Positions 22,891 through 34,827 of a DNA stretch of 64,000 bases are shown here, one piece after another; positions within the stretch are counted from its first letter, which is position 1, and every line of letters starts with the position of its first letter. Below the pieces are notes generated by a model. The model made no database searches and was not told the origin of the DNA. It worked only from the letters and a program-made list of their open reading frames with translations. Made by a program: the position numbers and the translations under genes. The DNA comes from Candidatus Planktophila sp. (GTDB taxonomy: Bacteria > Actinomycetota > Actinomycetes > Nanopelagicales > Nanopelagicaceae). The DNA is taken from NCBI GenBank assembly GCA_030649935.1, contig JAUSFN010000017.1, positions 1 through 64,000 on the forward strand, written 5' to 3'.

Positions 22891-24404
22891 TACTTATCCC
22901 CACTATTCAAATTCGGCTCCGGATCGCTAAAACCAAATTGAGCGATGACATGAGATGCCGCTGGATTGATGACTTTAAGCAGTGGCGATGGATAGAAGCC
23001 AAGTACAACGATTATTGCAATAACCGGAGCGATGGCAATCTTCTCTCGAAGATTTAAATCACTTAGATTCTCATTGCCTGGTGTGGTTGGACCATGTAAA
23101 GCTTTCTGTACTGGAATCAATATGTAAAGCGCAGCTAACACAATTCCAAATGTTGCGATAATTGCATGAATTGGATAGCGAGTGAATGTTCCAACTAATA
23201 CTAGAAACTCACTCACAAAACTTGAAAGTCCTGGAAGGGCAAGCGAAGACATTCCGGCAAGGAAGAACATCCACGCCATTACGGGTGTCACCCGTTGCAA
23301 TCCGCCAAAGTCTGCGATTGTTGAAGAGCCACGACGCGAAATCATCCAGCCGCCGACAAGGAAGAGCGCCGCCGTCGAAAACCCATGATTAAACATGTAT
23401 AACGTAGCCCCGCTTTGACTTTGGGAGGTCATTGCAAAGATTCCCATAGTGATGAAGCCGAAGTGGGAAATCGACGTGAAGGCAATGAGGCGTTTTAAAT
23501 CTCGTTGTCCTATAGCCAGGATCGCACCGTAGATAATTGAGATTACCGCCAAGACAAGAATTGCCGGAGTGAAGGTTTTGCTCGCCTCAGGAAATAACGA
23601 GAGGCAGTACCGAATCATTCCAAATGTTCCGACTTTATCGAGTACACCCAAAAGCAGTACAGATGTTCCTGGTGTAGCTGATTCGGCGGCATCGGGAAGC
23701 CACGTATGCAGGGGCCAAAGCGGCGCTTTAATTGCAAAGGCTATGAAGAATCCCAAGAATAGGAAGTTTTGAGTAGTTGAACTCATTTCAAGATTTGAAA
23801 GTGCAGCTAGATCAAATGTGTGACCACCTTGGGCACCTGACATTACATAGAGTGCAATGATGGAGGCCAACATCAACAAACCACCAAAAAGGCTATAAAT
23901 TAAAAACTTAACTGCTGCGGCCGATCGCTCCCCTGTGCCATATCCCCCAATAAGGAAATAGACCGGAATCAACATCGCTTCAAAAATTACGTAAAAAAGG
24001 AAGAGATCGGTTGCAGCAAAGACGCCAATCATCATGGTTTCAAGAACGAGAATCAAGATATAGAAAGTTTTAACACTCCAACGTCCGCCATGCGCTTCAT
24101 TCCAACTAGCCAGAACAACAACGGGTGCCAGAATTGTAGACATTAGTATCAAGACAAGTGCTAAACCATCGATCCCTAGCGCGTAATTAATACCAAAGGA
24201 AGGAATCCATGCATACTTTTCAACGAATTGAAGTTCTACATTATCGCGTTCAAAACCAACTGCCATCGCGATAGTCACACCCATGACAATCAGAGTTGTA
24301 GCTAAAGCCACTTGCTTAGTTAACTTCTCATTTGCCTTAGGAAGACTAACTATTACAACTGAACCCGCGAGAGGTAAAACCATCAAGAGTGTTAACCACA
24401 TCAT
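22890..24404 (-). CDS. nuoM: NADH-quinone oxidoreductase subunit M
   Basis: Membrane antiporter-like subunit of complex I, about 504 aa. The ATG at 24404 shares its A with the nuoL stop (TAATG), which fixes the start better than an ATG 18 nt upstream. Key stretches: FYVIFEAMLIPVYFLIGGYG with the conserved Glu near residue 141, APLWPLHTWLPDAAESATPGT with the Lys/His region near 228, and a later LPGLSSFVSEFLVL. The order nuoL-M-N is as in other bacteria. Confidence 0.97.
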   Translation of the reverse strand: MMWLTLLMVLPLAGSVVIVSLPKANEKLTKQVALATTLIVMGVTIAMAVGFERDNVELQFVEKYAWIPSFGINYALGIDGLALVLILMSTILAPVVVLASWNEAHGGRWSVKTFYILILVLETMMIGVFAATDLFLFYVIFEAMLIPVYFLIGGYGTGERSAAAVKFLIYSLFGGLLMLASIIALYVMSGAQGGHTFDLAALSNLEMSSTTQNFLFLGFFIAFAIKAPLWPLHTWLPDAAESATPGTSVLLLGVLDKVGTFGMIRYCLSLFPEASKTFTPAILVLAVISIIYGAILAIGQRDLKRLIAFTSISHFGFITMGIFAMTSQSQSGATLYMFNHGFSTAALFLVGGWMISRRGSSTIADFGGLQRVTPVMAWMFFLAGMSSLALPGLSSFVSEFLVLVGTFTRYPIHAIIATFGIVLAALYILIPVQKALHGPTTPGNENLSDLNLREKIAIAPVIAIIVVLGFYPSPLLKVINPAASHVIAQFGFSDPEPNLNSGDK

Positions 24405-26293
24405 TATTGAACCACCACCCAAATGGCTGCGACCAGTGCGACTGCACCGATCAAAATTAACATCGCATAGCTACGGACAAAGCCGGACTGAATCCCACGC
24501 AGAGATGCACCTGAACCTAACGCCGCTCGCCCAACACCACGAACCGCCCCATCGATTACAACTTCATCGGTCTTAACTAAAACCTCGGTGAGTACTTGAC
24601 CCGGGCGCATAAAGACTGCTTCATTGAAGCGGTCCTGCATAAGATCTTGGCGTGCAATTTTGGTAAAGATTGAAACGTCGGAAGGAGCAACTTCATCAAC
24701 TTCGTTTAGTGAATACTTAATGAAGGCGAATGCAATACCGATCGCCACCATTGTTAAAGCCAGAGTGGAAACTATAATCGGTGACAAGAGTTCTTCATGC
24801 TCTCCATGATCTTCAAACAGCGGTGATAGCCAGTTAACTAGGGCGTCGCCACTGCTCAATAAATATCCTGATGTAACTGAACCTACGGCAAGAATCGCCA
24901 TTGGCAGCCACATCAGCCATGGGGATTCATGAGGATGTGCCTCTTCATCCCACCGTGATGTGCCTGTAAAAGTCAGAATCATTACGCGAGTCATATAAAA
25001 AGCAGTTATCCCAGCGCCTAGAAGTGTGACGGTACCAAGAATGATTCCCTTTATGCCGCCAGCGTTAAATGCCGTCTCAATGATCATATCTTTTGAATAG
25101 AAGCCAGCAAATGGAGGAACTCCTAAAATTGCTAAGTACCCTAGACCAAAAGTGATAAATGTAATTGGCATGAACTTTCGAAGCGCTCCGTATTTGCGCA
25201 TATTTACTTCATCGTTCATTCCATGCATAACAGATCCTGCTCCAAGGAACATTCCAGCTTTAAAGAAGCCATGAGTGAGTAGGTGCATGATGGCAAATGC
25301 ATATCCAACTGGGCCAAGACCGGCACCTAAAATCATGTATCCAATTTGAGACATCGTCGATGCGGCAAGCGCCTTTTTAATGTCATCCTTTGCGGTACCG
25401 ATTAAGGCGCCAAACATCAAAGTAATCGCTCCAACGATCACAACTAATAGCTGTGCGGTAGGAGCTGCATCAAAGATGAAGTTTGAGCGTGTAATGAGAT
25501 ACACACCCGCAGTCACCATAGTTGCGGCATGAATAAGGGCTGAAACCGGAGTTGGACCAGCCATTGCATCGCCAAGCCATGCTTGGAGCGGGAATTGAGC
25601 TGATTTTCCTGTAGCTGCAACGAGCAACATAATGCCAATCCCAGTTAGTGCCGCCGTTGATGTCTGCTCAGCTGCAGCTTTTACTCCAGTAAAGGAAACG
25701 GTACCCATGGTGGCAAAAGCAATCATGATGGCAAAGGAGAGTCCCATGTCGCCGATTCGATTCATGACAAAGGCTTTTTTAGATGCAGTTGCATAAGCCG
25801 GCTTCTGATTCCAGAATCCAATTAAAAGGTAGGAGGCAAGACCTACACCTTCCCACCCTACATATAGATTGAGGTAACTATCACCTAAAACCAGTAACAG
25901 CATCGATGCGATAAAGAGATTAAGGAAGGCAAAAAAACGTCGGCGATCTGGGTCATGAGACATGTAAGAAATAGAGTAAATATGAATCAGGGTACCCACA
26001 CCTGTAATTAAAAGTACAAAACAGATGGATAGTTGATCAAGAAGTAAGCCAGCGTCAATTTTAAAAGTTCCAACTGAAATCCACTCAAAGAGTTTTTGGG
26101 TTATTGGGCGTTCTTCGTTTGTACGGTCCAGCATCAAGGAAAGTTGATAAAGTCCTACGAAGAATGATGAGGCAGAAAGCGCTGTTGCAAGCAAATGTCC
26201 CCACTTATCGCTCCGGCGGCCAGAAAGTAGAAGTATTACAGCGCCAGCAAGTGGAAGTGCAATTAGATAGACGAGGCTATTTGAAGTCATCAT
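24404..26293 (-). CDS. nuoL: NADH-quinone oxidoreductase subunit L
   Basis: Largest membrane subunit of complex I, 629 aa, antiporter-like with a C-terminal amphipathic arm. Conserved parts: YVGWEGVGLASYLLIGFW near residue 145 with the proton-path Glu, KSAQFPLQAWLGDAMAGPTPVSALIHAATMV near 230, and HLLTHGFFKAGMFLGAGSVMH near 335. The end overlaps nuoM by one base, and the start lies 3 nt after the nuoK stop. Length and order are standard. Confidence 0.97.
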   Translation of the reverse strand: MMTSNSLVYLIALPLAGAVILLLSGRRSDKWGHLLATALSASSFFVGLYQLSLMLDRTNEERPITQKLFEWISVGTFKIDAGLLLDQLSICFVLLITGVGTLIHIYSISYMSHDPDRRRFFAFLNLFIASMLLLVLGDSYLNLYVGWEGVGLASYLLIGFWNQKPAYATASKKAFVMNRIGDMGLSFAIMIAFATMGTVSFTGVKAAAEQTSTAALTGIGIMLLVAATGKSAQFPLQAWLGDAMAGPTPVSALIHAATMVTAGVYLITRSNFIFDAAPTAQLLVVIVGAITLMFGALIGTAKDDIKKALAASTMSQIGYMILGAGLGPVGYAFAIMHLLTHGFFKAGMFLGAGSVMHGMNDEVNMRKYGALRKFMPITFITFGLGYLAILGVPPFAGFYSKDMIIETAFNAGGIKGIILGTVTLLGAGITAFYMTRVMILTFTGTSRWDEEAHPHESPWLMWLPMAILAVGSVTSGYLLSSGDALVNWLSPLFEDHGEHEELLSPIIVSTLALTMVAIGIAFAFIKYSLNEVDEVAPSDVSIFTKIARQDLMQDRFNEAVFMRPGQVLTEVLVKTDEVVIDGAVRGVGRAALGSGASLRGIQSGFVRSYAMLILIGAVALVAAIWVVVQ

Positions 26294-26295
26294 AT

Positions 26296-26595
26296 TTATC
26301 GCTTCAACAAACTAGCATCATCAACAGATGCTGATCGACGTGATCGATAAATCGTCACGATAATTGCCAAACCAACCACAACTTCGCATGCTGCTACCAC
26401 CATTGTAAAGAAGGCAATTACTTGACCATTGAGATCGCCATTGATGCGAGAAAATGTTACGAAGGAGAGATTTGCAGCATTGAGCATTAGCTCAACGCAC
26501 ATAAATACAACAATTGCGTTTCGGCGAACTACAACGCCAACTGCGCCAATTGTGAAAAGGAGTGCGGAAAGGTAAAGGTAGTTAGCGGCATTCAT
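26296..26595 (-). CDS. nuoK: NADH-quinone oxidoreductase subunit K
   Basis: Small three-helix membrane subunit of complex I, 99 aa. It has the conserved segment [25 protein letters not shown] (conserved Glu near residue 35) and [19 protein letters not shown] with the second Glu near 71, both part of the proton channel. It directly abuts nuoJ at 26596. Standard length. Confidence 0.96.
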   Translation of the reverse strand: MNAANYLYLSALLFTIGAVGVVVRRNAIVVFMCVELMLNAANLSFVTFSRINGDLNGQVIAFFTMVVAACEVVVGLAIIVTIYRSRRSASVDDASLLKR

Positions 26596-27387
26596 TTACT
26601 TCTCCTCCTCAACTCTTGTATCGATAGAGCTAAGTTCAAATTGCGATGGATCTAAAACATCTCCGCGAGCTTTCAAGCTGGCATTAACCGATGCCACCGA
26701 AGCTGTGCCATCTGGCAATAGCGCAGGAACATCAACTGCGTTGTGACGGGCAAAAACACCTGGTGCTGGAAGACCGGCGGCATTTGCCAGTGATTCCCCG
26801 CGAAATCTCTCTATTGAGAGTTGACGCTGTGTTGGACGTTCTTGGATTCGATGATGGTGAGCTAAAACCATAGCGCCAAGGGCAGCGGTAATTAAAAGCG
26901 CAGAAACAACTTCAAATGGCCAAACAAAAGTAGAGAATAGAAGTTGTGCAATTCCTTGAACGTTTCCGTCGGCATTTGCCGCCTCGACTCCGACCGCTGT
27001 ACGGCCCAGAGTTGCACGTGCGAGTAAAGAAACCATTAATCCGCCAAAACCAAGGGCGGCCATAATTGCGATTGGTCGCAAACCGCGGATTGTTTCAGTT
27101 AACGAATCCGATGAATCAACGCCCACCAACATAAGAATAAATAGAAAGAGCATCATTACTGCGCCGGTGTAAACAACTATCTGCACAATTCCTAGAAATG
27201 GTGCACCTTGTGCGATATAAAAAATAGCAAGTGCGACCATTACAAATGCCATTAAAATCGCTGAGTGAACCGCTTTTTTTACGAGCAACATACCAAGGGC
27301 TGCCAAGAAAGTTAGCGGGGCGAGAATCCAAAAGAGCGTCGCTTCTGGCGATGCAGTCTGACCAACTTGTAATGCTAGATCGCTCAT
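26596..27387 (-). CDS. nuoJ: NADH-quinone oxidoreductase subunit J
   Basis: Membrane subunit of complex I, 263 aa, longer than the E. coli protein because of a hydrophilic C-terminal tail of about 90 residues, as in other actinobacteria. Helical segments cover the first 165 residues, with [24 protein letters not shown] near 68-90, the region of the pi-bulge helix. It overlaps the nuoI stop by 4 nt. The tail ([13 protein letters not shown] and on) is likely cytoplasmic. Confidence 0.95.
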   Translation of the reverse strand: MSDLALQVGQTASPEATLFWILAPLTFLAALGMLLVKKAVHSAILMAFVMVALAIFYIAQGAPFLGIVQIVVYTGAVMMLFLFILMLVGVDSSDSLTETIRGLRPIAIMAALGFGGLMVSLLARATLGRTAVGVEAANADGNVQGIAQLLFSTFVWPFEVVSALLITAALGAMVLAHHHRIQERPTQRQLSIERFRGESLANAAGLPAPGVFARHNAVDVPALLPDGTASVASVNASLKARGDVLDPSQFELSSIDTRVEEEK

Positions 27388-27995
27388 TTGTTTACTTCCT
27401 GCGATGGATGAGCACCAAGCACGTCACCTTTGTAATAGTTCGAATCATTCATATCTGGGTACATTGGATGTGGTGGCATCAACATTCCTGCACGCAATGG
27501 TCCGAGTAAGTCATCTTTTTCAAAGATGAGTTTTTCGCGCGAATCATCGGCAAGTTCGTACTCGTTAGTCATTGTTAATGCTCGTGTTGGACAAGCTTCA
27601 ATACATAATCCACAAAATACGCAGCGAAGATAATTAATTTGATATACCTTGCCATAGCGCTCACCAGGTGACATACGATGTTCTTCGGTGTTATCTGCAC
27701 CTTCAACATAAATTGCATCGGCTGGACAAGCCCAGGCGCATAGTTCGCATCCGATACATTTTTCAAGTCCATCTGGGTGGCGATTTAATTGGTGACGTCC
27801 ATGGAATCGTTCTTGTGTGGGTGCTTTGACCTCAGGGTATTCAACGGTTTCAGGCTTCTTAAAGATAGTAGAAAAAGTGGTCCAGAATCCCTTCATATGA
27901 CCGGTCAACCCAACTGAGCCAGGTTGATCTACCTGTGTGAATTCTACTTTCCTTAAATCCATTTCGTTGCTTTTTAATGGTTCAATCTCAGCCAC
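27384..27995 (-). CDS. nuoI: NADH-quinone oxidoreductase subunit I
   Basis: Peripheral-arm subunit carrying clusters N6a and N6b, about 203 aa. The two [4Fe-4S] motifs are [16 protein letters not shown] and [16 protein letters not shown]. The GTG start at 27995 is preferred because GGAGG lies 5 nt upstream and GTGGCTGA overlaps the nuoH stop by 8 nt; an ATG at 28007 or 28025 would lie deeper inside nuoH and lacks such a site. It is followed by nuoJ with a 4-nt overlap. Confidence 0.95.
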   Translation of the reverse strand: MAEIEPLKSNEMDLRKVEFTQVDQPGSVGLTGHMKGFWTTFSTIFKKPETVEYPEVKAPTQERFHGRHQLNRHPDGLEKCIGCELCAWACPADAIYVEGADNTEEHRMSPGERYGKVYQINYLRCVFCGLCIEACPTRALTMTNEYELADDSREKLIFEKDDLLGPLRAGMLMPPHPMYPDMNDSNYYKGDVLGAHPSQEVNK

Positions 27996-29235
27996 GGTCG
28001 CCTCCATTACTGTGTTCAGAAACATTGACTGCAGAAATATTCATTGGCAGCTCTGGAATTGCAAAGCTAGGTGCTGTTGCATCATTGAACACTATGGATT
28101 CCTTCTTCTTCTTTGCATTATCGAAGGCAATGTTGACCACTATGACGAGAAGCACTACAAAGCTAGAGAAGGCCACAACGGTCAATCGAGGTGCGCCTTG
28201 TAAGGACATTACTCGAAGTGTTGCAACTACTAAGATCCAAACGATTGACACTGGAATTAAAACTTTCCAACCAAACTGCATGAACTGGTCGTAACGAAGT
28301 CGAGGAAGTGTTCCTCGCAGCCAAACGAATACAAAGAAGAAAACCAAAACTTTTGAGAAGAACCAAATTGCGGTAAACCAACCACCTAACCAATTTTCGG
28401 TAAATCCAAGGAACGGTGGTGCGTGATATCCACCGAGAAAGAGAGTTGTCGCAAGGGCTGATACAGCGATGATGTTGACATATTCCGCTAAGAAAAATAG
28501 TGCAAATTTGAGTGATGAGTACTCAGTATGAAAACCGCCGACAAGTTCGCCCTCTGCTTCTGCTAAATCAAATGGTGCTCGATTAGTTTCACCGACCATA
28601 GATATTGCGTAGATAACAAATGATGGGAATAGGACGACTGCATACCACGTTGTGGATTGAGCGGCCACGATGTCTGAAGTTGACATTGAACCTGCATAAA
28701 TGAAGACAGCTACAAGTGAAAGACCCATCGCTATTTCATAAGAAATCACCTGTGCACTTGAACGGAGCCCTCCGAGAAGTGGATACGTAGAGCCCGATGA
28801 CCAACCTGCCAAAATAATTCCATAAACTCCTACCGATGCGATAGCTAAGACGTAGAGAACTCCGACGGGAAGATCGGTGAGCTGCATGGCAGTTTTCTGC
28901 CCAAAAAGAGTTACTGGACCGGTAATTGGAATCACGGCAAAAGACATAAAGCAGGTGGTAGCACTGATAATTGGGGCTACTACAAAGACAATCTTGTCTG
29001 CAGCGACAGGAATGATGTCCTCTTTGAGTGCAAGTTTTACACCATCGGCCAGAGCTTGGATTAAACCAAATGGACCAACGCGGTTAGGTCCGGGGCGTTG
29101 TTGCATGCGACCGACTAAGCGACGCTCTCCCCACACAGAAAGCAGTGTGAGCACAACACAAAAGATGAAGACGAGTAAGGCTTTTACGGTGATTAACCAA
29201 CCTGGATCTGCTCCGATTAACTGCGCTGTTGTCAT
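27988..29235 (-). CDS. nuoH: NADH-quinone oxidoreductase subunit H
   Basis: Membrane subunit at the quinone-entry site, 415 aa. Conserved parts include [30 protein letters not shown] near residues 40-68 and [22 protein letters not shown] near 223, where acidic residues face the quinone chamber. A C-terminal extension (KKKKESIVF onward, about 50 residues) goes beyond the E. coli protein, as in other actinobacteria. Its ATGA start overlaps the nuoG stop. Confidence 0.96.
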   Translation of the reverse strand: MTTAQLIGADPGWLITVKALLVFIFCVVLTLLSVWGERRLVGRMQQRPGPNRVGPFGLIQALADGVKLALKEDIIPVAADKIVFVVAPIISATTCFMSFAVIPITGPVTLFGQKTAMQLTDLPVGVLYVLAIASVGVYGIILAGWSSGSTYPLLGGLRSSAQVISYEIAMGLSLVAVFIYAGSMSTSDIVAAQSTTWYAVVLFPSFVIYAISMVGETNRAPFDLAEAEGELVGGFHTEYSSLKFALFFLAEYVNIIAVSALATTLFLGGYHAPPFLGFTENWLGGWFTAIWFFSKVLVFFFVFVWLRGTLPRLRYDQFMQFGWKVLIPVSIVWILVVATLRVMSLQGAPRLTVVAFSSFVVLLVIVVNIAFDNAKKKKESIVFNDATAPSFAIPELPMNISAVNVSEHSNGGDRG

Positions 29236-31583
29236 AACTTCACCACCGTAACTACTGCGCCATGTCCAGCGCCTAGGTTTACAAGTAATTGAGAGCCTCT
29301 TGAATTACGTGGCGCCCAAATTGCATCGTCATGAATATTCTCAACTAGGGCAGCTAAGGTTACTGAACCGTGAGATGTTGAAATCATCAAGAGATCGCCA
29401 TCGGCAACGCCCATTGCTTGTGCGCGATTTGGCGAAATAACTGCAACGGTTTGGCGTGCTGTACCAGCTAAATTTTCTTCACCTTTTTGCAATGTGCCAA
29501 GGTCTAGCAAGCGGCGCCACGAGTTAAGAATGAATTGATTACCACTGAGTGTTGGAGCATCTGTTGGGTTCACTGGCTTCATTGATGCTCGTGCACCATC
29601 CCACGCACCAAGAGATGCAATCTCTTTAGCTGCAGCAGTGACGGTTCCGAGGTTTAATTCAGCACCCATTTCTTCGGCAATCATTGAGAGAATTCGAAGA
29701 TCGCTGCGATTGAGTGAATCATGAACGGCCGCATCAAATGAACGTGCCCGTCCTTCCCAATTTAAAAATGATCCACTCTTTTCGGTGATTGCGGCAACTG
29801 GCAGAACTACATTTGCGCGCGCGCTTACTTCACTTGGAGCGATTTCAAGGCTGACAACAAAGGCTTTTTCAAGGGCTTCAAGGGCTGCGGCACTGTTATC
29901 AGAATCGAGTGGATCGACTCCACCAATAATGAGTGCCCCAATCGAACCTGAGTTAACCGCGGCGTAGATTTCATCGCTACTTCGACCAACGGTTGCCGGA
30001 AGCGATGGCACGCCCCAAAAGGTGGCAATATCTACACGGGCTGGCGTATCTATCACAGGACGTCCACCTGGCAATAAGTTTCCAATTGCTCCGGCTTCTA
30101 ACGCACCACGCTCGCCTGCACGACGTGGAATCCAGGCAATCTTCGCGCCGGTTGAATCTGCCAAGGCGGCAACTGCCGTTAATACCCCTGCGCTTTCGCA
30201 GGCACGTTCTCCGACGAGAATAATTGATTGAGCAGTTAATGCCAATGAAGAGAGAGCTGCTGCCTCTTGACCTGGTGCAACCTTTACAAACTCAGCTTTG
30301 AGTTTTTCAACTCCAATTGAAAGTTTGCTAGCAATCGCCGTAACCTTCAATGCGCGTTTGCGTACCTGCTTATTTAAGCGCAAGAAAACTATTGGTGACT
30401 CTTCTTCAGGTTCAAAGCCAACTAATACAACGTGATCGGCGCGATCGATATCGCGATACGTTGTCGATGAACTAACTACGTGGGCAGCTAAGAATTCCCG
30501 CTCTTCATCTGAGGAAAGCCTTGAACGGAAATCAATATCATTTGTACCTAGTGCAATACGCGCAAACTTGCTAAATCCATATGCATCCTCATGTGTTGCA
30601 CGTCCTCCGACTAGGACTGCCGAAGTATTTGCCTTCAAACCATTAGCTGCGGCCGCAATTGCCTCTGGCCAAGAAGCTTGAACCAGTACTCCAGCTTCAT
30701 TGCGCACAAGTGGATGAGTTAAGCGATCAACTGCAGTCACGTATTTAAATGCCCAACGTCCCTTATCGCAGTTCCACTCTTCGTTAACTGATGAATCATC
30801 ACCAGCTAGGCGACGAAGAGTCTTGCCACGGCGAACATCGGTACGCATATCACAGCCCGATGCGCAGTGCTCGCATGCCGATGGAGTTGAAACTAAATCA
30901 AATGGTCGAGCCCGGAATCGATATGACGCGCCAGTTAAGGCTCCAACTGGACAAATTTGAACTGTATTTCCAGAAAAATATGACTTGAAAGGTTGCTTCT
31001 CATAAATGCCAACTTGTTGCAGTGCGCCACGTTCATTAAGAGTAATAAATGGATCACCGGCAATTTGATCTGAAAAACGAGTACAGCGCGCGCATAATAC
31101 GCATCGTTCACGATCGAGTAAGACTTGGGATGAAATGTTGATTGGTTTTTCAAAGGTGCGCTTCACGCCTTCAAAGCGAGTTTCCGCGCGACCAGTGCTC
31201 ATCGCTTGGTTTTGAAGTGGGCACTCTCCGCCCTTATCGCAGACTGGGCAGTCCAGAGGGTGGTTAATAAGCAGAAACTCCATGACACCCTTCTGTGCTT
31301 TATCGGCAACAGTTGAGGTGAGCTGTGTTTTAACAATCATTCCTGGTTCAACTGGAATTGTGCACGAAGCCTGCGGTTTAGGAAATGCTCGGCCGTTAAT
31401 CTCAATATCAACTAAACACTGCCGACACGCTCCGACTGGATCTAACAGTGGGTGATCACAGAAGCGAGGAATCTGGATACCAAGCTGCTCGGCTGCGCGA
31501 ATTACTAATGTTCCCTTTGGAACACTAACTTCAAAACCATCTATCACAACCGTGATCAAGTCCACGATTTCAGTAGTATCCAT
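29232..31583 (-). CDS. nuoG: NADH-quinone oxidoreductase subunit G
   Basis: Large iron-sulfur subunit of the NADH module, 783 aa. The N-terminal [2Fe-2S] domain has [15 protein letters not shown] (about 40-54). The His-Cys region [20 protein letters not shown] lies near 105-125, and [10 protein letters not shown] with a later CPVG forms the [4Fe-4S] sites. A further [11 protein letters not shown] motif near 234 precedes the molybdopterin-oxidoreductase-like domain, which carries no active cofactor in complex I. The length is typical for actinobacteria. It starts directly after nuoF. Confidence 0.97.
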   Translation of the reverse strand: MDTTEIVDLITVVIDGFEVSVPKGTLVIRAAEQLGIQIPRFCDHPLLDPVGACRQCLVDIEINGRAFPKPQASCTIPVEPGMIVKTQLTSTVADKAQKGVMEFLLINHPLDCPVCDKGGECPLQNQAMSTGRAETRFEGVKRTFEKPINISSQVLLDRERCVLCARCTRFSDQIAGDPFITLNERGALQQVGIYEKQPFKSYFSGNTVQICPVGALTGASYRFRARPFDLVSTPSACEHCASGCDMRTDVRRGKTLRRLAGDDSSVNEEWNCDKGRWAFKYVTAVDRLTHPLVRNEAGVLVQASWPEAIAAAANGLKANTSAVLVGGRATHEDAYGFSKFARIALGTNDIDFRSRLSSDEEREFLAAHVVSSSTTYRDIDRADHVVLVGFEPEEESPIVFLRLNKQVRKRALKVTAIASKLSIGVEKLKAEFVKVAPGQEAAALSSLALTAQSIILVGERACESAGVLTAVAALADSTGAKIAWIPRRAGERGALEAGAIGNLLPGGRPVIDTPARVDIATFWGVPSLPATVGRSSDEIYAAVNSGSIGALIIGGVDPLDSDNSAAALEALEKAFVVSLEIAPSEVSARANVVLPVAAITEKSGSFLNWEGRARSFDAAVHDSLNRSDLRILSMIAEEMGAELNLGTVTAAAKEIASLGAWDGARASMKPVNPTDAPTLSGNQFILNSWRRLLDLGTLQKGEENLAGTARQTVAVISPNRAQAMGVADGDLLMISTSHGSVTLAALVENIHDDAIWAPRNSRGSQLLVNLGAGHGAVVTVVKL

Positions 31584-32864
31584 TCACGCACCTACCCCGA
31601 CAAAGAGTGTTGAAGCAATCGGATCAAATGGACAGCCTTTGTTGGTGATATGTGCAATGTACTCATCACGGAAATACTTAATTGAAGAAGTAATTGGACT
31701 CGTTGCGCCGTCGCCTAGAGCGCAAAATGAGCGACCTAAAATGTTGTCGCAGAGATCTAAGAGTTTTGCAAGATCTTCTTCTGTACCTTTACCGGCCTCT
31801 AAGTCGCGCAGAATCTGAACTAACCACCATGTGCCTTCACGACATGGTGTGCACTTTCCGCATGACTCATGTTTATAAAACTCGGTCCAACGAAGCACAG
31901 CTCGTACAACACAGGTTGTCTCATCAAATATCTGTAACGCTTTCGTCCCTAACATCGATCCAGCGGCGGCAACGCCTTCGTAATCAAGCGGAGTATCTAA
32001 ATGCTCATCAGTAAAAATAGGGGTCGAGGATCCACCAGGTGTCCAGAATTTTAAGGAGTGCCCAGTACGAATTCCGCCAGAGATTTCAAGAATTTGTCGC
32101 AAAGTTATTCCAAGTGGTGCTTCAAATTGACCTGGATGATTAACATGGCCCGACAATGAATACAACGTTGCACCCTTGCTTTTTTCAGTTCCCATCGATT
32201 GGTACCACTCTGCACCATTATTAATAATCGCTGGAACTGCTGAGATGGATTCGACGTTATTAACTACAGTTGGACGAGCATATAGACCTGCGATAGCTGG
32301 GAATGGTGGACGCAGACGTGGTTGACCACGAAAACCTTCAAGTGAATCTAAGAGTGCAGTCTCTTCGCCGCAGATATATGCACCCGCTCCTACATGTAAA
32401 ACTAAATCAACTCCATTACCAAGATGACCGGCTTTATACGCATCTTCAATTGCTTGATTAAGTCGGCGGACAATATGTGTGACTTCTCCACGGATGTAAA
32501 TAAAGGCATGCTTGGCACGAATTGCATGAGCAGCAATAATGCAACCCTCCACTAACACGTGTGGATTTGCCATGAGTAATGGCATGTCTTTGCAAGTACC
32601 TGGCTCAGACTCATCGGCATTTACAACTAAGTAGTGATCTTTATTATCGCCCTGCGGAATAAAACCCCACTTCATTCCAGTTGGGAATCCCGCTCCGCCA
32701 CGACCACGGAGGCCAGAATCTTTAACTAATTGAATAACTGCATCGGGATCCATAGCTAATGCTTTTTTCGAAGCTGTGTATCCACCGTGACGTGTATATG
32801 CCTCAATCGTAAATGAATCCTTTTCATCCCAATGCGCTGAAAGTACAGGCGTTAACGAAGTCAT
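31584..32864 (-). CDS. nuoF: NADH-quinone oxidoreductase subunit F
   Basis: NADH-binding flavoprotein subunit, 426 aa. The FMN/NADH sites show as GLRGRGGAGFPTGMKWGF (about 51-68) and YICGEETALLDSLEG near 170. The [4Fe-4S] cluster N3 is bound by SCGKCTPCREGT near 338 with a fourth Cys in SFCALGD. It overlaps nuoE by 4 nt. It receives electrons from NADH and passes them to nuoG clusters. Confidence 0.97.
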   Translation of the reverse strand: MTSLTPVLSAHWDEKDSFTIEAYTRHGGYTASKKALAMDPDAVIQLVKDSGLRGRGGAGFPTGMKWGFIPQGDNKDHYLVVNADESEPGTCKDMPLLMANPHVLVEGCIIAAHAIRAKHAFIYIRGEVTHIVRRLNQAIEDAYKAGHLGNGVDLVLHVGAGAYICGEETALLDSLEGFRGQPRLRPPFPAIAGLYARPTVVNNVESISAVPAIINNGAEWYQSMGTEKSKGATLYSLSGHVNHPGQFEAPLGITLRQILEISGGIRTGHSLKFWTPGGSSTPIFTDEHLDTPLDYEGVAAAGSMLGTKALQIFDETTCVVRAVLRWTEFYKHESCGKCTPCREGTWWLVQILRDLEAGKGTEEDLAKLLDLCDNILGRSFCALGDGATSPITSSIKYFRDEYIAHITNKGCPFDPIASTLFVGVGA

Positions 32865-33490
32865 TGCTTGCCCTCTTTCGAAATCTTTAAACCGAGAAGA
32901 GTTGGTTCGCCAGCTTGAACACCTTCGTGTGCTCTACCATCATTGATACCAGCGAGAACTGCCGATGCCTCTTTCCATGTTACTAAAGTATCTGGACCAC
33001 GTGTTGGTGGGATTGGATTTCCTTCGCGCATTGAATCAACTAAATCCTTTGATGACTGCACAGTTTGGTTGTCATAAAACTCCCAATTAGCCATAACCAC
33101 TGGTGCATAGTCGCAAGCCGCGTTACATTCAATGTGTTCAAGAGAGACTTTCCCGTCTTGAGTAACACCGTCGTTCTCCACCCCTAGATGCTCTTTAAGG
33201 CCAGCAAAGATTGCATCCCCACCCATCACTGCGCATAAAGTATTAGTGCACACACCTACGTGATACTCACCAACCGGCTTGCGCTTGTACTGAGTATAAA
33301 ACGTTGACACTGCTGAAACTTCTGCCATCTCTAAAGTTAAAATCTTGGCAATGAGTTCAATACCTTCGTCATTTACGAAACCCACACGTGATTGAACAAA
33401 ATGTAATAGCGGCATGATTGCCGAACGTGGACGTGGATAGCGCTTAACAATTGAATCCATTATCGCGAGATCTTCGCTTGAGTAAGCCAT
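32861..33490 (-). CDS. nuoE: NADH-quinone oxidoreductase subunit E
   Basis: Thioredoxin-fold subunit with the [2Fe-2S] cluster N1a, 209 aa. Cluster ligands are in VCTNTLC (about 81-87) and ECNAACDYAP (about 119-128). A C-terminal extension of about 70 residues goes beyond the E. coli length, as is common in actinobacteria. Overlaps: start shares a base with the nuoD stop at 33490, and the stop overlaps nuoF by 4 nt. Confidence 0.96.
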   Translation of the reverse strand: MAYSSEDLAIMDSIVKRYPRPRSAIMPLLHFVQSRVGFVNDEGIELIAKILTLEMAEVSAVSTFYTQYKRKPVGEYHVGVCTNTLCAVMGGDAIFAGLKEHLGVENDGVTQDGKVSLEHIECNAACDYAPVVMANWEFYDNQTVQSSKDLVDSMREGNPIPPTRGPDTLVTWKEASAVLAGINDGRAHEGVQAGEPTLLGLKISKEGKQ

Positions 33491-34827
33491 TAGCGGTCAA
33501 CGCCTCCCATTACTGGATCGATTGATGCGACTGCGGCGATTATGTCGGCAATCATTCCGCCTTCACTCATTGCCGATGTCGCTTGCAAGTTATTAAAAGA
33601 TGGCTCTCGGAAGTGCATACGGTATGGGCGTGTACCGCCATCGGAAACAACATGAGCACCGAGCTCACCTTTTGGAGATTCAACTGCTTGATAGACCTGA
33701 CCGGCCGGAACATGAAAGCCTTCGGTAACTAATTTGAAATGGTGAATGAGTGATTCCATTGAAGTTCCCATAATTTCCCGGATATGGTTAAGTGAATTTC
33801 CAAGTCCATCACTGCCAAGGGCTAACTGTGCGGGCCAAGCAATTTTCTTATCGGCAACCATGACAGGTGCTCCATCTAGATTTTCTAATTTATCAAGTGC
33901 CTGTTCGATAATTCGCAGTGATTGTTCTAGCTCGTTCATGCGAATCAAGAAACGACCATAAACATCACACGTATCGGCAGTGACTACATCAAAGTCATAG
34001 TTTTCATATCCACAATATGGCTGCATTTTACGTAAGTCCCACGGAAGGCCGGTCGAGCGAAGCACAGGACCTGTGATGCCAAGTGTGGTTGCTCCAGCTA
34101 AATCAAGATAGCCAATCCCCTGTGTTCGTTTTAACCAGATTGAGTTTCCGACAAGAAGGTTTGTGTTGTCCTTAAAGTTTTTGCGCATCAGTTTTACTGC
34201 ATCACGAATCTTTGAAATTGCACCTTCAGGAAGATCCTGTTGAACTCCGCCAGGACGGATATATGCCATATTCATGCGTAAACCCGAGATCATTTCAAAG
34301 ATATCTAGAACTATCTCACGTTCGCGAAAAGCAAAAAACATTGGTGTGATTGCGCCGAGTTCGAGGGCACCTGTACCAAGAGCGACCATATGAGATGAGA
34401 TGCGGTTGAGCTCCATCATCATCACGCGGATAACGCTGGCACGCTCTGGAACGTCATTAGTAATGCCAAGAAGTTTTTCAATCGCTAAGCAGTAAGCAGT
34501 CTCATTAAAGATTGGCCCTAAATAATCCATACGTGTTACGAAAGTTGTCCCTTGCGTCCAACTACGGTACTCCATGTTCTTTTCAATTCCTGTGTGCAAA
34601 TATCCAATTCCGCAACGGACTTCCGTAACAGTCTCTCCTTCAAGTTCAAGAATTAAACGCAGAACTCCGTGAGTAGATGGGTGCTGCGGCCCCATATTTA
34701 CGACGACGCGCTCTTCTTTAGTCGAACCAATTTCTTGAACAAGTGAATCCCAATCTCCACCAGTTACTGAAAAAACCGTTCCTTCAGTGGTTTCACGAGA
34801 AGGTGCATATGGGTCAAATGTTGTCAT
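33490..34827 (-). CDS. nuoD: NADH-quinone oxidoreductase subunit D
   Basis: 49-kDa-type subunit that forms the quinone site with NuoB, 445 aa. Conserved parts: [22 protein letters not shown] near residue 43 with the quinone-site His, [18 protein letters not shown] near 76, and the C-terminal [15 protein letters not shown] near 389. It overlaps nuoC by 4 nt at the start and abuts nuoE. nuoC and nuoD are separate genes, unlike the fused E. coli nuoCD. Confidence 0.97.
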   Translation of the reverse strand: MTTFDPYAPSRETTEGTVFSVTGGDWDSLVQEIGSTKEERVVVNMGPQHPSTHGVLRLILELEGETVTEVRCGIGYLHTGIEKNMEYRSWTQGTTFVTRMDYLGPIFNETAYCLAIEKLLGITNDVPERASVIRVMMMELNRISSHMVALGTGALELGAITPMFFAFREREIVLDIFEMISGLRMNMAYIRPGGVQQDLPEGAISKIRDAVKLMRKNFKDNTNLLVGNSIWLKRTQGIGYLDLAGATTLGITGPVLRSTGLPWDLRKMQPYCGYENYDFDVVTADTCDVYGRFLIRMNELEQSLRIIEQALDKLENLDGAPVMVADKKIAWPAQLALGSDGLGNSLNHIREIMGTSMESLIHHFKLVTEGFHVPAGQVYQAVESPKGELGAHVVSDGGTRPYRMHFREPSFNNLQATSAMSEGGMIADIIAAVASIDPVMGGVDR